From the NCBI RefSeq assembly GCF_005217525.1, contig NZ_PNXQ01000016.1, positions 1,136,180 through 1,189,285 on the forward strand: 53,106 bases of DNA, given 5' to 3'. Source of the DNA: Paenibacillus terrae. Lineage in GTDB: Bacteria > Bacillota > Bacilli > Paenibacillales > Paenibacillaceae. Made by a program: the position numbers and the translations under genes. Positions 18,941 to 28,268 of the stretch are shown here, in pieces. How positions within the stretch are numbered: position 1 is the stretch's first letter; the number at the start of each line of letters is the position of its first letter. The notes beneath the pieces are model-generated. The model saw only the letters and a list, made by a program, of their open reading frames with translations. It was not told the DNA's origin and did not search any database.

Positions 18941-19043
18941 CTAGCGTTTTCCCCCTAGTTCTAAAGTGGTATATGTTTATAGATTATACAACCAGCGGTC
19001 AAAAAAATCTACATTACATTTCTTTAAATTGAGCTTTTTTTTC

Positions 19044-19072
19044 AAAAAAGCATGATTAATTCATGTTTTTTT
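19044..19072 (-). terminator. Possible AT-rich terminator after the panE-DUF3397 pair
   Basis: AAAAAAGCATGA and TCATGTTTTTTT form a short hairpin with flanking A and T runs, readable on either strand. The stem is AT-rich, so confidence is modest. Confidence 0.45.
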
Positions 19073-19093
19073 GGGTTTTCATGTCATGTTACA

Positions 19094-19483
19094 TCACATG
19101 TAATTGAATATATTTTTAAATATACCAATAATAGTTAATAAAATATACGCTAATGTCATGGCTATAAAAGTTAATCTCCACACTGCTCTACATAATCTTT
19201 TGCCATCCACCCTACCTTTTATTCGATTTTGTGCTCCTCCAATTAAACCCAGCGCCAGAAGCAGAAGCAGTAATATCAAATAAAAACCGAATCTTGATGA
19301 AAAAATGACGTTAAAGAGCGCCGCGACGGATAGTATCAGAAAAGCCGTAGTAATGTCCATAGATAGAAGTAACGACTTCTTTTTTTCCAGTTTAAGCAGG
19401 AAGCGGCAAACCGCAAACACGATCAGAAACGGAAAAAAGGGAAGAATGCTAAATGTGATGATGGTACCTTGTATGAGACTCAA
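19094..19483 (-). CDS. DUF3397 family membrane protein
   Basis: A 129-residue protein with four hydrophobic segments at about residues 5-27, 40-60, 68-84 and 105-125, matching the layout of the small DUF3397 membrane proteins found near bshC and mraZ in Bacillales. Function is unknown. It starts 4 bp after panE ends and is probably cotranscribed with it. Confidence 0.7.
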   Translation of the reverse strand: MSLIQGTIITFSILPFFPFLIVFAVCRFLLKLEKKKSLLLSMDITTAFLILSVAALFNVIFSSRFGFYLILLLLLLALGLIGGAQNRIKGRVDGKRLCRAVWRLTFIAMTLAYILLTIIGIFKNIFNYM

Positions 19484-19487
19484 CTGA

Positions 19488-20447
19488 TCACCCCTCTTTT
19501 AGCCGCATGCCCTCAATTAATTGCCATAATACCGCATGGGTAGGTGCAGCAACCCCTGCTTGCTCTGCCATCTGCACCAGTTGTCCGTTAATGGAAGCAA
19601 CCTCTGTCATAGATTGCGCAAGCACATCGGCCAGCATAGACGACTGATTGTCTGCCGTTGCCCGGCAAACCTTCATAATATGATCCCACCATGCGCTGTC
19701 CCACCGAATATCAAGGGCTTCGTACACTTGAATGCCTTCTTCATATAGCTTGCGCATCATATGTATGCGGCCCGGATCGGAAAGCAGTTCTCCATTGGGG
19801 ATTCGCCAGATTGCTGTCAGCGGATTAATCACAGCGTTGATTAGCAACTTGCGGTATATACCGTTCTCGATTTCTTTCGACAAGCAAACGTCAAATCCTG
19901 CTGTAAGTAGCGGATTTAGTACATTTTGTTCGAAACTAACGACCTGTAGCTCCTCCAGTTCATCTGGATAGCCAATTTCAGTAAACCCCAGCCCAGCATG
20001 AACGACGGATGCTACTCCCTTTCTCTTGGCTCCTTCTGTCGTTACCGCAGGGTGTAGCATTGCTTCAGGAAAGGCTTGCCTAATTCGTTCTATATGTCCG
20101 ATTCCGTTCTGTAAGCAAACAATTCCGATATCGCTTTCTGTATTAGCCGCAGATTTAATCTGCTCCAGCACTTCCCCAATCGCCCCCTGTTTAGTCATTA
20201 TCAAAATCCATCGTGCCGGATCCTGTGAATTCAAGCGTTGCCAATCTGCAAGCGGCGCCGCCTTTAATGCGTCTCCAGGCACACGAACAGCAACATGCCC
20301 CTCTTTTTCAAGCACAGTAATCCCTTCACAAGCTATGACCCGTGCCTGCTCAAGCGTTCGTGTCCATAGCCTTACTTTTGTACCTGAGGCCGCCAGCCTT
20401 CCAGCGAACAACAATCCGAGCGAACCTGCTCCAATAATATCAATCAC
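19488..20447 (-). CDS. panE: 2-dehydropantoate 2-reductase (PanE/ApbA family)
   Basis: NADPH-dependent reduction of ketopantoate to pantoate in pantothenate and coenzyme A synthesis. The N-terminal Rossmann motif IDIIGAGSLGLLFAGRLAAS begins the protein, and the central MTKQGAIGEVL and the C-terminal KLLINAVINPLTAIW region (with the family's catalytic lysine area) are visible. Length 319 is normal. It lies upstream of DUF3397, in agreement with ylbQ (panE) preceding the bshC-mraZ region in B. subtilis. Confidence 0.85.
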   Translation of the reverse strand: MIDIIGAGSLGLLFAGRLAASGTKVRLWTRTLEQARVIACEGITVLEKEGHVAVRVPGDALKAAPLADWQRLNSQDPARWILIMTKQGAIGEVLEQIKSAANTESDIGIVCLQNGIGHIERIRQAFPEAMLHPAVTTEGAKRKGVASVVHAGLGFTEIGYPDELEELQVVSFEQNVLNPLLTAGFDVCLSKEIENGIYRKLLINAVINPLTAIWRIPNGELLSDPGRIHMMRKLYEEGIQVYEALDIRWDSAWWDHIMKVCRATADNQSSMLADVLAQSMTEVASINGQLVQMAEQAGVAAPTHAVLWQLIEGMRLKEG

Positions 20448-20505
20448 TTACGTATCGTCTCGCTTCCATCTTTTTTTCTACTATATCATATGCACTCTAG
20501 AGAAA

Positions 20506-20547
20506 TACAAAAAACGCCAACTACGACTAAGCGCGAGTTGACGTTCT
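20506..20547 (-). terminator. Terminator after the RsfA-family gene
   Basis: In minus-strand orientation AACGTCAACT and AGTTGGCGTT pair with one G-U, followed by a run of T. Located between the RsfA-family stop and panE. Confidence 0.7.
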
Positions 20548-20573
20548 ATTTAACATTTGCTGCTGTAATTTTG

Positions 20574-21224
20574 CTACTCAATGCGCTCCAGGTTCCCATT
20601 GGCGTCCATTTTGAATCTGGATTTAAGCTCTTCCTCATCCTCAGTGATTAAAGCCAAACGGCGGGCCCGGTCCATAATCTGAATCAAGGCTTTGTAATCA
20701 TCATTCACGACGCGATAGTCAGTTTGCACCTCATTAACCTCTTTGGACAACCGATCATTAATGGAGCGAAGTTGATTTAATTCCTCTTCCTTTTCACGTA
20801 AATCTTTTTCCAGCATCTTAATCTGTCGATTGGTTTCCTGTACAGATCCCTTCCATTGACGCAAAAAGCGGATCACAGCGTCGATGGACAACGTATCCTC
20901 ACTCGTTCCATCCGCTCTGTATACCCCTTCAGCCATATCAAGCGTGGCAAAAGCCGCTACCTGAGATACACCAACCGGACTCTGCTTGCGAATATAACTG
21001 CGTTTTTGACGTTGCGCTTTAGCAATACTGATGGCTTCATCATAACGCTTGCGCACGCAACTGTTCCAGCGGAAGCCACATGCTGCGGAGGTTCTCCCTA
21101 TTTTTTGCCCAACCTCTTCAAATGCGGCTAGCTGTGTTCCACCTTCCCGAATATGACGCAATGTCACCTCCGCCAATATCAAGTCATCTTCCGCACTCCA
21201 TGCATCTTGTCTTATTGCAGTCAT
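20574..21224 (-). CDS. RsfA/GerR-family sporulation transcriptional regulator
   Basis: A 216-residue protein with an N-terminal SANT/Myb-like helix-turn-helix domain ([20 protein letters not shown] near residue 9, then [18 protein letters not shown]) and a C-terminal coiled coil (about residues 130-180, [20 protein letters not shown]). This is the RsfA family, prespore or mother-cell regulators in B. subtilis. The position next to panE matches GerR (YlbO) rather than RsfA itself. GGAGG lies 9 bp before the ATG. The ATG overlaps the stop of a 31-codon upstream ORF (ATGA). Confidence 0.85.
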   Translation of the reverse strand: MTAIRQDAWSAEDDLILAEVTLRHIREGGTQLAAFEEVGQKIGRTSAACGFRWNSCVRKRYDEAISIAKAQRQKRSYIRKQSPVGVSQVAAFATLDMAEGVYRADGTSEDTLSIDAVIRFLRQWKGSVQETNRQIKMLEKDLREKEEELNQLRSINDRLSKEVNEVQTDYRVVNDDYKALIQIMDRARRLALITEDEEELKSRFKMDANGNLERIE

Positions 21225-21316
21225 GCCTCTAGCCCTCCTAACAACATCCTGAAATAACCGTCTTCATGAACCGGGCTTACCGGTATTTGAATAGGGTATA
21301 AAAGCTGTTTATTCAT
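21221..21316 (-). CDS. Candidate 31-residue ORF coupled to the RsfA-family gene
   Basis: A short frame starting at ATG 21316 ([16 protein letters not shown]...) with GAGAGG 7 bp upstream. Its TGA overlaps the regulator's ATG as ATGA, the classic arrangement for translational coupling. I recognise no family. It may be a leader peptide that sets translation of the regulator, a real microprotein, or chance; the overlap and the ribosome binding site are the evidence for it. Confidence 0.4.
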   Translation of the reverse strand: MNKQLLYPIQIPVSPVHEDGYFRMLLGGLEA

Positions 21317-21521
21317 TTCTATGCCTCTCGTAGAGTTCATAGAATCTATTTGATACTAAATTGTATTTCCATTTCTATAAGAACTCATACGTGGACAAAT
21401 ATAGTTTTGGGTTTCAAGCATCCTCTGGCTGCTGTACAATAAATGAATGGTTAAAGAACAAGAAAGGAACATATACATTACTGTTAGATTTTTTGCGGGA
21501 ATAGATAAAAGGGGAAAATCA

Positions 21522-22610
21522 ATGAACAGACCCACTCTAAAAAGGATAAGCTGTGCCCTGCTGACGATCATTATGATGTGGACCTCCATGTCTGCACGTC
21601 CTGTTCTGGCAGTTCCTTCAGAAGAGGCGAATCGGATTTTGCAGGATAGTCTGTCAATCGTCGAGATTGACCATGAAATTGAACGGATCAGCCAGGAACA
21701 GCAAGTGCTTTTACAACGTCAAAAGGAACTTCGAAGCAATCTTGCCACTCAGCAGAAGCAGATGACTATGCAAAGGGAACGCGCGGGCTTTGTGCTGCGC
21801 TCCTATTATATGGGGGAAAGGGACAAGCTGCTCAGTGTAGTACTGGGTGCCAAAAATCTAAAACAACTTCTCTCCCTATACGATTACTACTTGTTGCTGA
21901 TTAGCCACGATCAGGATGTACTTCAAGAATACGAGTCCAATTATCGGAATATGCGAAAAACAGAAGAACAGGTCACCCGGGCTTCATCAGATTTGGAAAC
22001 TGTCAAAACAAACCTGCTGGAACAACGTAAGCGTATTGTTCTGCTTCAGGCGCGTGTAAGTGACGGTGTTAACGCCAGCAAGGACCCGGATACGCTACGC
22101 AAGCTAATCGGCGAAATGACAGCATACTGGGAGAATGTAGGCGTCTACGAGGTGAACAAGCATTTTAAAGCGCTGGCTCAAGCCATGCAGGATTTGCCTC
22201 AATTTATTCAACAACAGCAAGGAGCCATGATTACAAACGGCAAAATCATTACGATAAGCATACGTGAGGATGATTTTAACCGTTTTCTGAAATCGGAAAA
22301 TGAATTATTTAATCACTTCAACTTTTCCTTCGGGCAGGATCGTATTGTTGTAGAAGGCCAACAGGGAACCATGAAATTGAGGGTAGAGGGGCACTACACG
22401 GTAGAGAACGAACCACAAAATGCGATTTTATTCCATGTGGATCGTCTGGTCTTTAACGGGCTGGAGCTACCAGATACGACCCGTAACAAGCTGGAAAAGG
22501 ATTTTGATCTAGGCTTCTATCCACAGCAACTCATTTCTTATGTCAAGGCCACAGAGGTACGCACCATAGCGGGAGTACTTGAGGTTAAGCTCGAATTGAG
22601 CCTGAAGTAA
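21522..22610 (+). CDS. Secreted coiled-coil protein of unknown function (PcsB/CwlO-like N-terminus)
   Basis: About 362 residues. A signal peptide (MNRPTLKRISCALLTIIMMW, ending near ...RPVLA) is followed by two coiled-coil stretches (about residues 35-90 and 130-185) separated by GFVLRSYYMGERDKLLSVVL, a pattern seen in the coiled-coil domains of PcsB, EnvC and CwlO. There is no CHAP, NlpC/P60 or M23 hydrolase domain. From about residue 235 a beta-rich region of unknown fold follows. The ATG at 21522 has GGGG 7 bp upstream; a longer in-frame ORF starts at 21447 without a good site. It is the only plus-strand gene in the first 29 kb. Confidence 0.75.
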   Translation: MNRPTLKRISCALLTIIMMWTSMSARPVLAVPSEEANRILQDSLSIVEIDHEIERISQEQQVLLQRQKELRSNLATQQKQMTMQRERAGFVLRSYYMGERDKLLSVVLGAKNLKQLLSLYDYYLLLISHDQDVLQEYESNYRNMRKTEEQVTRASSDLETVKTNLLEQRKRIVLLQARVSDGVNASKDPDTLRKLIGEMTAYWENVGVYEVNKHFKALAQAMQDLPQFIQQQQGAMITNGKIITISIREDDFNRFLKSENELFNHFNFSFGQDRIVVEGQQGTMKLRVEGHYTVENEPQNAILFHVDRLVFNGLELPDTTRNKLEKDFDLGFYPQQLISYVKATEVRTIAGVLEVKLELSLK

Positions 22611-22652
22611 GGCTTTTTCGCCCTTGTATAGATCATAATTAATACATGGACA

Positions 22653-22695
22653 AAAATAAGAAGACCCCGGGATGTTCCCGAGGTCTTCTTATTTT
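22653..22695. terminator. Bidirectional terminator between converging genes
   Basis: AAAATAAGAAGACC and GGTCTTCTTATTTT enclose an inner CGGGA/TCCCG stem, with A and T runs on both sides. It serves both the plus-strand coiled-coil gene and the minus-strand phoH gene. Confidence 0.9.
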
Positions 22696-22752
22696 ACAAC
22701 AAACATTACACAGTATATAAACATCCTGCTAATAGGATAGTGATATGAGCTT

Positions 22753-24084
22753 CTACAGCAGATCGGCTGCCAACTGCGCCAGCTTGGAGCGCTCTCCTTT
22801 TTCCAGCATAATATGCCCACTAATCCCTTCCTGCTTGAAGCGTTCTACTACATACGTCAAGCCGTTACTAGCAGCATCGAGATAGGGGTGATCAATTTGC
22901 TCCGGGTCTCCCATCAAAATGATTTTACTCCCCTCACCTACACGGGACACGATTGTTTTAATTTCATGCCGCGACAAATTCTGTGCCTCATCAATAATAA
23001 TAAATTGTCCAGGTATTGAACGCCCGCGAATATAAGTGAGCGCCTCCACCTGAATGCTCCCCAAGCCCATCAAAATTTTATCGATATCGCCTGATTTTTT
23101 GGCATCAAACAAATATTCCAAATTGTCGTAAATCGGTTGCATCCACGGACGCAGCTTTTCTTCCTTTTCTCCCGGTAAATAACCGATATCCTTGCCCATA
23201 GGAACAACAGGACGGGCGATTAGCAGCTTCTTGAAGCGATGCTCATCTTCTACCTTGAGCAGACCAGCAGCGAGCGCCAGCAACGTTTTGCCTGTACCCG
23301 CTTTTCCAGTCATCGTCACTAGTGGGATATCATCATTAAGCAATAGCTCCAGCGCCATCCGCTGTTGGGCATTACGGGCACTAATCCCCCACACCGATTC
23401 ATTGCTTAAATACAGAGGCTCTAATCGGTCTGCTTCCTGGTTTACTTTCAGCAAAGCCGATTTTCCAGTCCCCATCTCGTCCTTTAGAATAACAAATTCA
23501 TGAGGATATAGCGTATAAGACAGCTCCAATGGCTTAATCTGTAAAAAACGATTGGAATAAAACTCATCTATGATGGACGGATGCACCTGAATTGCCGAGT
23601 ACCCGGGATATAGCTCACTCAGATCACCGGTTCTGTCGGACAAATAGTCTTCGGTCAGCAGTCCTAACACGTCTGCCTTGATTCTCACCAGCACATCTTT
23701 ACTAACCAGCACAACTGAACGTGGTTCAGGCAGTTCCTTCTCCTCCAGCTGATAATTCAAGGCGACTGCTAAAATTCGATTATCGTTCGAAACCTCCCCG
23801 AACATCTCCTGAACTTTTAAAAAGCTCCGATGATTTAATTCAACCTTGAGCCTCCCACCTTGCGGAAGCGGAACACCGCTGTGTAGATGTCCTACTTCCC
23901 TCAACCCATCCAGCAATCGCGATACGTTGCGGGCATTCCGTCCAATCTCATCCGCGTTGCGTTTTTTGGAGTCGATTTCTTCAAGAACAACAGCTGGAAT
24001 AACCACTTCATGTTCTTTGAAGGTAAACATGGCTTTCGGATCATGCAGTAGCACATTCGTATCCAGCACAAAAATTTTCTTCAT
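22753..24084 (-). CDS. PIN domain and PhoH-like ATPase (YlaK type)
   Basis: A two-domain protein of 443 residues. The N-terminal PIN domain starts KKIFVLDTNVLLHDPKAM and has the acidic residues of metal-dependent RNases (DTN, EIDSKK). The C-terminal PhoH domain has Walker A TGKAGTGKTLLALAAG near residue 262 and Walker B FIIIDEAQNLSRHE near 360. Proteins with this layout (PhoH2) are reported RNA helicase/RNases. GGAGGGG lies 6 bp before the ATG. Proximity to an LCP gene and typA resembles the B. subtilis yla region, where PhoH is ylaK. Confidence 0.85.
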   Translation of the reverse strand: MKKIFVLDTNVLLHDPKAMFTFKEHEVVIPAVVLEEIDSKKRNADEIGRNARNVSRLLDGLREVGHLHSGVPLPQGGRLKVELNHRSFLKVQEMFGEVSNDNRILAVALNYQLEEKELPEPRSVVLVSKDVLVRIKADVLGLLTEDYLSDRTGDLSELYPGYSAIQVHPSIIDEFYSNRFLQIKPLELSYTLYPHEFVILKDEMGTGKSALLKVNQEADRLEPLYLSNESVWGISARNAQQRMALELLLNDDIPLVTMTGKAGTGKTLLALAAGLLKVEDEHRFKKLLIARPVVPMGKDIGYLPGEKEEKLRPWMQPIYDNLEYLFDAKKSGDIDKILMGLGSIQVEALTYIRGRSIPGQFIIIDEAQNLSRHEIKTIVSRVGEGSKIILMGDPEQIDHPYLDAASNGLTYVVERFKQEGISGHIMLEKGERSKLAQLAADLL

Positions 24085-24255
24085 TTAGATCCCCTCCAAA
24101 GCGGCGTGGACAATCTCGTGTTTCATACCTATACCTATTCACCGGGTAGCCAATACTTGCTGATTCCCTGAAAAAGACCCCGGAAGCAGCGTTAAACAAC
24201 GAAAAGTTGGTAGGTATTTATGGCCTTAGAGCCTATGCACCTTTGGATCAGACAC

Positions 24256-24284
24256 AAAAAGGCCCAGTGATTACTCACTGGACC
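24256..24284 (-). terminator. Terminator of the small unit at 24.3 kb
   Basis: In minus-strand orientation GGTCCAGTGA and TCACTGGGCC form a 10-bp stem with a 4-nt loop, followed by TTTTT. The stop codon of the candidate 34-residue ORF lies inside the stem. Confidence 0.85.
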
Positions 24285-24379
24285 TTAGTTATTTCATTAC
24301 GGAAAAAGCACACGATATTAGACAGCAAACGGGTATGAATGTCGAAACCATATACTTGGCGTACTACCAATTCAGACAT
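24275..24379 (-). CDS. Candidate 34-residue protein or small RNA
   Basis: ATG at 24379 with AAGGGGG 8 bp upstream opens a 34-codon frame (begins MSELVVRQVYGFDIHT, includes the hydrophobic LLSNIVCFF). It has its own promoter (24422-24451) and terminator, so the transcript would be about 160 nt. No family is recognised. A non-coding RNA with the same limits is equally possible. Confidence 0.45.
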   Translation of the reverse strand: MSELVVRQVYGFDIHTRLLSNIVCFFRNEITKVQ

Positions 24380-24410
24380 ACCTCAACCCCCTTATGTAAT
24401 ATATGAGCTT

Positions 24411-24425
24411 TACTCGCTGCGAGTA
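24411..24425. promoter_or_regulatory. Perfect palindrome on the small unit's promoter
   Basis: TACTCGCTGCGAGTA is a 7-1-7 perfect palindrome overlapping the -10 element on the minus strand and reaching the expected start site. This is where a repressor operator would be placed. No known factor is recognised. Confidence 0.5.
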
Positions 24426-24451
24426 TAACATAAGAGGGAAGAAAGATACAA
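24422..24451 (-). promoter_or_regulatory. Sigma-A-like promoter of the small unit
   Basis: Minus-strand TTGTAT (24446-24451), 18-bp spacer, TATACT (24422-24427), 43 bp upstream of the candidate start codon and immediately after the LCP stop. Confidence 0.6.
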
Positions 24452-24453
24452 AC

Positions 24454-25518
24454 TCAAGAATTGGAAGAAGAGACAGTATTATTGTCGCTCGCTTTTTTTG
24501 AAAGCTCCTCTTGCAAGGATTGTCTGGCCAGTTCAAGCTTTTGCTCATCAATATAGACATAAGGACTACGCCATGTTCCTGCTACCGGATTGTATTTCAC
24601 ATTTTGCTTGGAAATATTCCAATAGGTCTGTACAAGATTTTTCATTTGCTGAGACTCAATATCCGTCATCAAATTCTTATCAACAGATTTAATAATCGCA
24701 CTAAATTTACTTAGAGCACTGAAGGACTGCATTTGGTCAATCAAGGAATGAAGCACCTGATTTTGTCGACGGTTGCGATCAAAATCGTCAGATTCAGCTG
24801 TTCTCGGGCGACAGTTTGATTTGCGGTAACGAACAAAATCAAGTGCCTGATCACCGTTCAAATGTTGTGCTCCTGCCTTCAAGTTAATGTTAGTACCATC
24901 TGCACTGTCACGGTAACACATATTTTTGTCGACCGTAACATCTACGCCACCCAAATTATCCACAACATCTCTGAAGCCCTGGAAGTTAATAACCGTCACA
25001 TAATCGATGTCAATATTCAAATATTTGCCGATCATCTTCTTCATTTGCTCTTCAGCGACTTCACCAGACTCTTTCTCTCTAGCCTTGAACACCGGATAGT
25101 ACTCATTCAGCTTACGAGGTTTATATCCTTCCAGTTCCAGCCGCGTATCCCTCGGTAACGACACGATCGTAGATGATTTGGTATTCGGATTCAGTGTAGC
25201 TACCATAATAACGTCCGACAAATAAGTTGGATGATCAGGGCGGTAATCCGTCCCAAGCAACAAAATGGTCAAAGGCTTTGCCTCGGCCAATTGTGTTTTG
25301 GGCACTTCCTTATTGATCCCCGTATCCAAAACTTCCTCTACCTGATTGTATAGGTAATAGGCATAACCGCCAGCCGCCAAGATACCTATAATAAGCAGAA
25401 ACAGAACAAACTTCATAAACGATCTGAAAAAGCTTTTTTTCTTTTTGGTTTTTTTCGGTTTGGCGGATTTTTTCCCGCTTTGTGTCCGGGGAGGCAATCC
25501 GTTAGTAAGATTACTCAT
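24454..25518 (-). CDS. LytR-CpsA-Psr (LCP) family cell wall ligase
   Basis: Membrane-anchored enzyme that transfers teichoic acids or other glycopolymers from undecaprenyl carriers to peptidoglycan. A Lys-rich cytoplasmic tail (residues 1-30) and one membrane segment (about 33-55) precede the LCP domain, which shows ILLLGTDYRPDHP near residue 90, SLPRDTRLELEGY near 125, and LNGDQALDFVRYRKSN near 220 with the conserved arginines. Length 354 is typical. Several paralogues are usual in Bacillales, so no specific name is given. Confidence 0.9.
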   Translation of the reverse strand: MSNLTNGLPPRTQSGKKSAKPKKTKKKKSFFRSFMKFVLFLLIIGILAAGGYAYYLYNQVEEVLDTGINKEVPKTQLAEAKPLTILLLGTDYRPDHPTYLSDVIMVATLNPNTKSSTIVSLPRDTRLELEGYKPRKLNEYYPVFKAREKESGEVAEEQMKKMIGKYLNIDIDYVTVINFQGFRDVVDNLGGVDVTVDKNMCYRDSADGTNINLKAGAQHLNGDQALDFVRYRKSNCRPRTAESDDFDRNRRQNQVLHSLIDQMQSFSALSKFSAIIKSVDKNLMTDIESQQMKNLVQTYWNISKQNVKYNPVAGTWRSPYVYIDEQKLELARQSLQEELSKKASDNNTVSSSNS

Positions 25519-25642
25519 GCTTCAACACCTTTTCCTGCGTTTTGAGAAATAAAAATTTCTCTAAGTTTACAATCCTAAAACAGCTACAGCGGCGCATCCC
25601 GTTGCCGGGCGTCGCCGCTGTGGCCAAAACCAATCCAATCAA

Positions 25643-27484
25643 TTACGAATTTGCTTGTGCTGTTTTACGCTGTTTTTCTGCACGCTCGCGCTCGCTTTTG
25701 TTCAAAATCTTTTTGCGCAAACGAATAGCATTAGGTGTAATTTCACAGTACTCATCATCATTCAAATACTCAAGCGCCTGTTCCAAAGAGAAAATACGTG
25801 GTGTTTTAAGTTTTACGGTATCGTCTTTTGTTGCAGAGCGGACGTTCGTCAATTGCTTCTCTTTACAAATGTTAACAACGATGTCGTTATCACGTGTATG
25901 CTCTCCGACAACCATACCTTCATAAATCTCAGTACCCGGCTCCAGGAACAGAATACCACGATCCTCTACACCCATCATTCCATAAAATGTAGTAGTACCA
26001 TTTTCTGTTGAAATGAGTACGCCTTGGTGACGTCCACCGACTTGACCGCCAACAAATGGACCATAGCTGTCAAACGCATGGTTCATTACGCCATAACCAC
26101 GAGTCAAAGTCAGGAAGTTCGTAGTGTAACCAATCAGACCACGTGCAGGAATCAGGAATTCCAAACGAACCTGTCCGGTGCCGTTGTTGATCATGTTGAC
26201 CATTTCAGCTTTGCGGGATCCCAGACTTTCCATAACTGCGCCCATGCTTTCTTCAGGAATATCAATGAGGAGACGTTCAATTGGCTCCATTTTCTTGCCA
26301 TCAATTTCCTTCACGATTACTTCCGGCTTGGACACTTGCAGTTCATAACCTTCACGACGCATGTTTTCAATCAGGATACCCAGATGCAACTCACCACGTC
26401 CAGATACGATAAATGCGTCAGGACTGTCGGTTTCATCGACACGCAAGCTGACATCCGTTTCGAGCTCTTTCAGAAGACGCTCGCGGAGTTTACGGGATGT
26501 GATCCATTTACCTTCGCGACCTGCGAATGGGCTGTTATTAACCAGGAAGGTCATTTGAAGCGTTGGCTCATCAATCTTGAGTACAGGTAAAGCTTCAGGA
26601 TGGTTTGGATCGGCAATCGTTTCGCCAATGTTAATATCCTTGATCCCTGCAATAGCCACAATATCACCAGCGCCCGCTTGATCGGTTTCAATCCGTTTCA
26701 GACCTTGGAAACCGAACAGCTTCTCAATACGCGCTGATTTGCTGCTGCCGTCACGCTGCATAACCGTAACCGCTTGACCCTGCTTGATAATACCACGGTT
26801 TACACGACCAACTGCAATGCGGCCAAGATATTCGTTATAGTCCATCAGTGTTACGAGGAATTGAAGAGGCTCATCTATTTTCTCCGTTGGAGCTGGGATG
26901 TGATCCACAACGGTTTCGTACAATGCCTGCATGTTATCATCTTGCTTTTCGGCATCCAAACTGGATGTTCCGTTCAGAGCTGAAGCATACACAACAGGGA
27001 ATTCTAACTGCTCATCACTCGCACCCAACTCGATGAACAGATCAAGTACTTCATCAATTACTTCGGCTGGACGAGCTGCCGGACGGTCAATTTTGTTAAC
27101 AACAACGATTGGCGTCAGGTTCTGCTCCAACGCTTTACGCAGTACAAATTTAGTCTGCGGCATACAACCTTCGTAAGCATCAACGACGAGCAAAACACCG
27201 TCAACCATTTTCATAATCCGTTCCACTTCGCCGCCAAAGTCGGCGTGTCCCGGTGTATCCACAATGTTAATCAGAAAATCTTTGTACGTAATAGCTGTAT
27301 TTTTAGCTAAAATCGTAATACCGCGTTCACGCTCCAGATCGTTGGAGTCCATGGCGCGCTCCTGAACAGCCTCGTGATCTCTAAATGTTCCGGACTGTTG
27401 AAGAAGCTTGTCGACAAGCGTCGTTTTGCCGTGGTCGACGTGGGCAATAATAGCAATATTGCGAATGTTCTCTCTTGCATGCAT
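25643..27484 (-). CDS. typA: Translational GTPase TypA/BipA
   Basis: Ribosome-binding GTPase related to EF-G, used in ribosome assembly and stress or cold adaptation. G1 [15 protein letters not shown] near residue 15, the switch region [16 protein letters not shown]3 [15 protein letters not shown] near 75 and G4 [10 protein letters not shown] near 128 are present, followed by elongation-factor domains and the family's C-terminal region ([30 protein letters not shown]). Length 613 is standard. Equivalent to ylaG in B. subtilis. Confidence 0.97.
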   Translation of the reverse strand: MHARENIRNIAIIAHVDHGKTTLVDKLLQQSGTFRDHEAVQERAMDSNDLERERGITILAKNTAITYKDFLINIVDTPGHADFGGEVERIMKMVDGVLLVVDAYEGCMPQTKFVLRKALEQNLTPIVVVNKIDRPAARPAEVIDEVLDLFIELGASDEQLEFPVVYASALNGTSSLDAEKQDDNMQALYETVVDHIPAPTEKIDEPLQFLVTLMDYNEYLGRIAVGRVNRGIIKQGQAVTVMQRDGSSKSARIEKLFGFQGLKRIETDQAGAGDIVAIAGIKDINIGETIADPNHPEALPVLKIDEPTLQMTFLVNNSPFAGREGKWITSRKLRERLLKELETDVSLRVDETDSPDAFIVSGRGELHLGILIENMRREGYELQVSKPEVIVKEIDGKKMEPIERLLIDIPEESMGAVMESLGSRKAEMVNMINNGTGQVRLEFLIPARGLIGYTTNFLTLTRGYGVMNHAFDSYGPFVGGQVGGRHQGVLISTENGTTTFYGMMGVEDRGILFLEPGTEIYEGMVVGEHTRDNDIVVNICKEKQLTNVRSATKDDTVKLKTPRIFSLEQALEYLNDDEYCEITPNAIRLRKKILNKSERERAEKQRKTAQANS

Positions 27485-27645
27485 GGTTTGTATCCATATC
27501 CTTTCCGTATATCAAAATAGTGTCTCTATCCTGAAAGTAATGCTTATCCAAGGCTAACAATCGTTCTTCAGGCCCGCTCCCTGCCAACCCTCTGTATTTT
27601 TCAGGCATTGCAGGCAGCTTCTCTTTCCGATTCGCGTGAAAACCT

Positions 27646-27681
27646 TAAAATAAGCGTCAGAAAACATTCCGACGCTCTTAT
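27646..27681 (-). terminator. Terminator after the LiaF-like membrane gene
   Basis: In minus-strand orientation AAGAGCGTC and GACGCTTATTTT form a 7-8 bp stem followed by T. It separates the membrane protein gene from typA. Confidence 0.65.
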
Positions 27682-27776
27682 CATATCCATTATATTATAG
27701 TTGAAATATGTCATAAAGCAAGACATTATTGGCTGTTCCGTAATTTACCGCCATAAATTTTGCACTGCTTGTCGTT

Positions 27777-28268
27777 TCACCATTTACGTTTGGTACGATT
27801 GTTAACAATCAGCCATATCCCAGCACCGATCAATACCACTGCAAAAACATAAATCATTCCGGTCCTCAACATGCTAATAATCAGTAGAAGTACCGAAACT
27901 AGTCCTAAAATCATGCTCCCTGTATATATAGTGCGAGACAGCGTTATATCATTAATAGCGTATTCCCATAATCCAATCGCGACACCCAGCAGTAACATAG
28001 GCCATAGAAAAGCTATCAGATGCCAGCCCCATGTATTACAGAGAAAAAATAAAAAACCGTACACCGACAAAATCCCGGCCGGCAACAGCATAATGGGAGA
28101 AACCTTACGCATCATGTACATCGCATGCAGTATAATACCAGGTATTAAAATCAGCAAGGGCCAGAAGCTTCGTCCCAAAAAGGAGAAGACCCCCAGTTTT
28201 CCCAACAAAATAATCAGTCCTACGGCAATGATGCCCAACCCGATCATACGCTCTTTTCTGGAATTCAT
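27777..28268 (-). CDS. Small membrane protein, LiaF transmembrane-domain (DUF5668) like
   Basis: A 163-residue protein with about six hydrophobic segments and short charged loops. The repeated pattern of IGLGIIAVGLIILLGKLG, FWPLLILIPGII and FVLIGAGIWLIVNN resembles the transmembrane domain of LiaF/YvqF-type proteins. No soluble C-terminal LiaF domain is present. The role is unknown. GGAG precedes the ATG. Confidence 0.6.
   Translation of the reverse strand: MNSRKERMIGLGIIAVGLIILLGKLGVFSFLGRSFWPLLILIPGIILHAMYMMRKVSPIMLLPAGILSVYGFLFFLCNTWGWHLIAFLWPMLLLGVAIGLWEYAINDITLSRTIYTGSMILGLVSVLLLIISMLRTGMIYVFAVVLIGAGIWLIVNNRTKRKW

Larger units (their letters stand above)
24085..24453. other. Gap between phoH and the LCP gene, containing a small transcription unit
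   Basis: The phoH side (24085-24255) shows only the leader of phoH and no clear ORF. The other half has a promoter, a palindrome, a candidate 34-residue ORF and a terminator, each listed separately. Confidence 0.6.

Noticed and set aside
18941..19020. oppA promoter with TTGACC and TATAAT
   Set aside because: The two hexamers are only 8 bp apart, so they cannot be one promoter; no clean alternative pair was found.
27381..27608. 75-codon minus-strand frame overlapping the start of typA
   Set aside because: It runs out of frame into the conserved typA N-terminus, has no good ribosome binding site and no recognisable domain.
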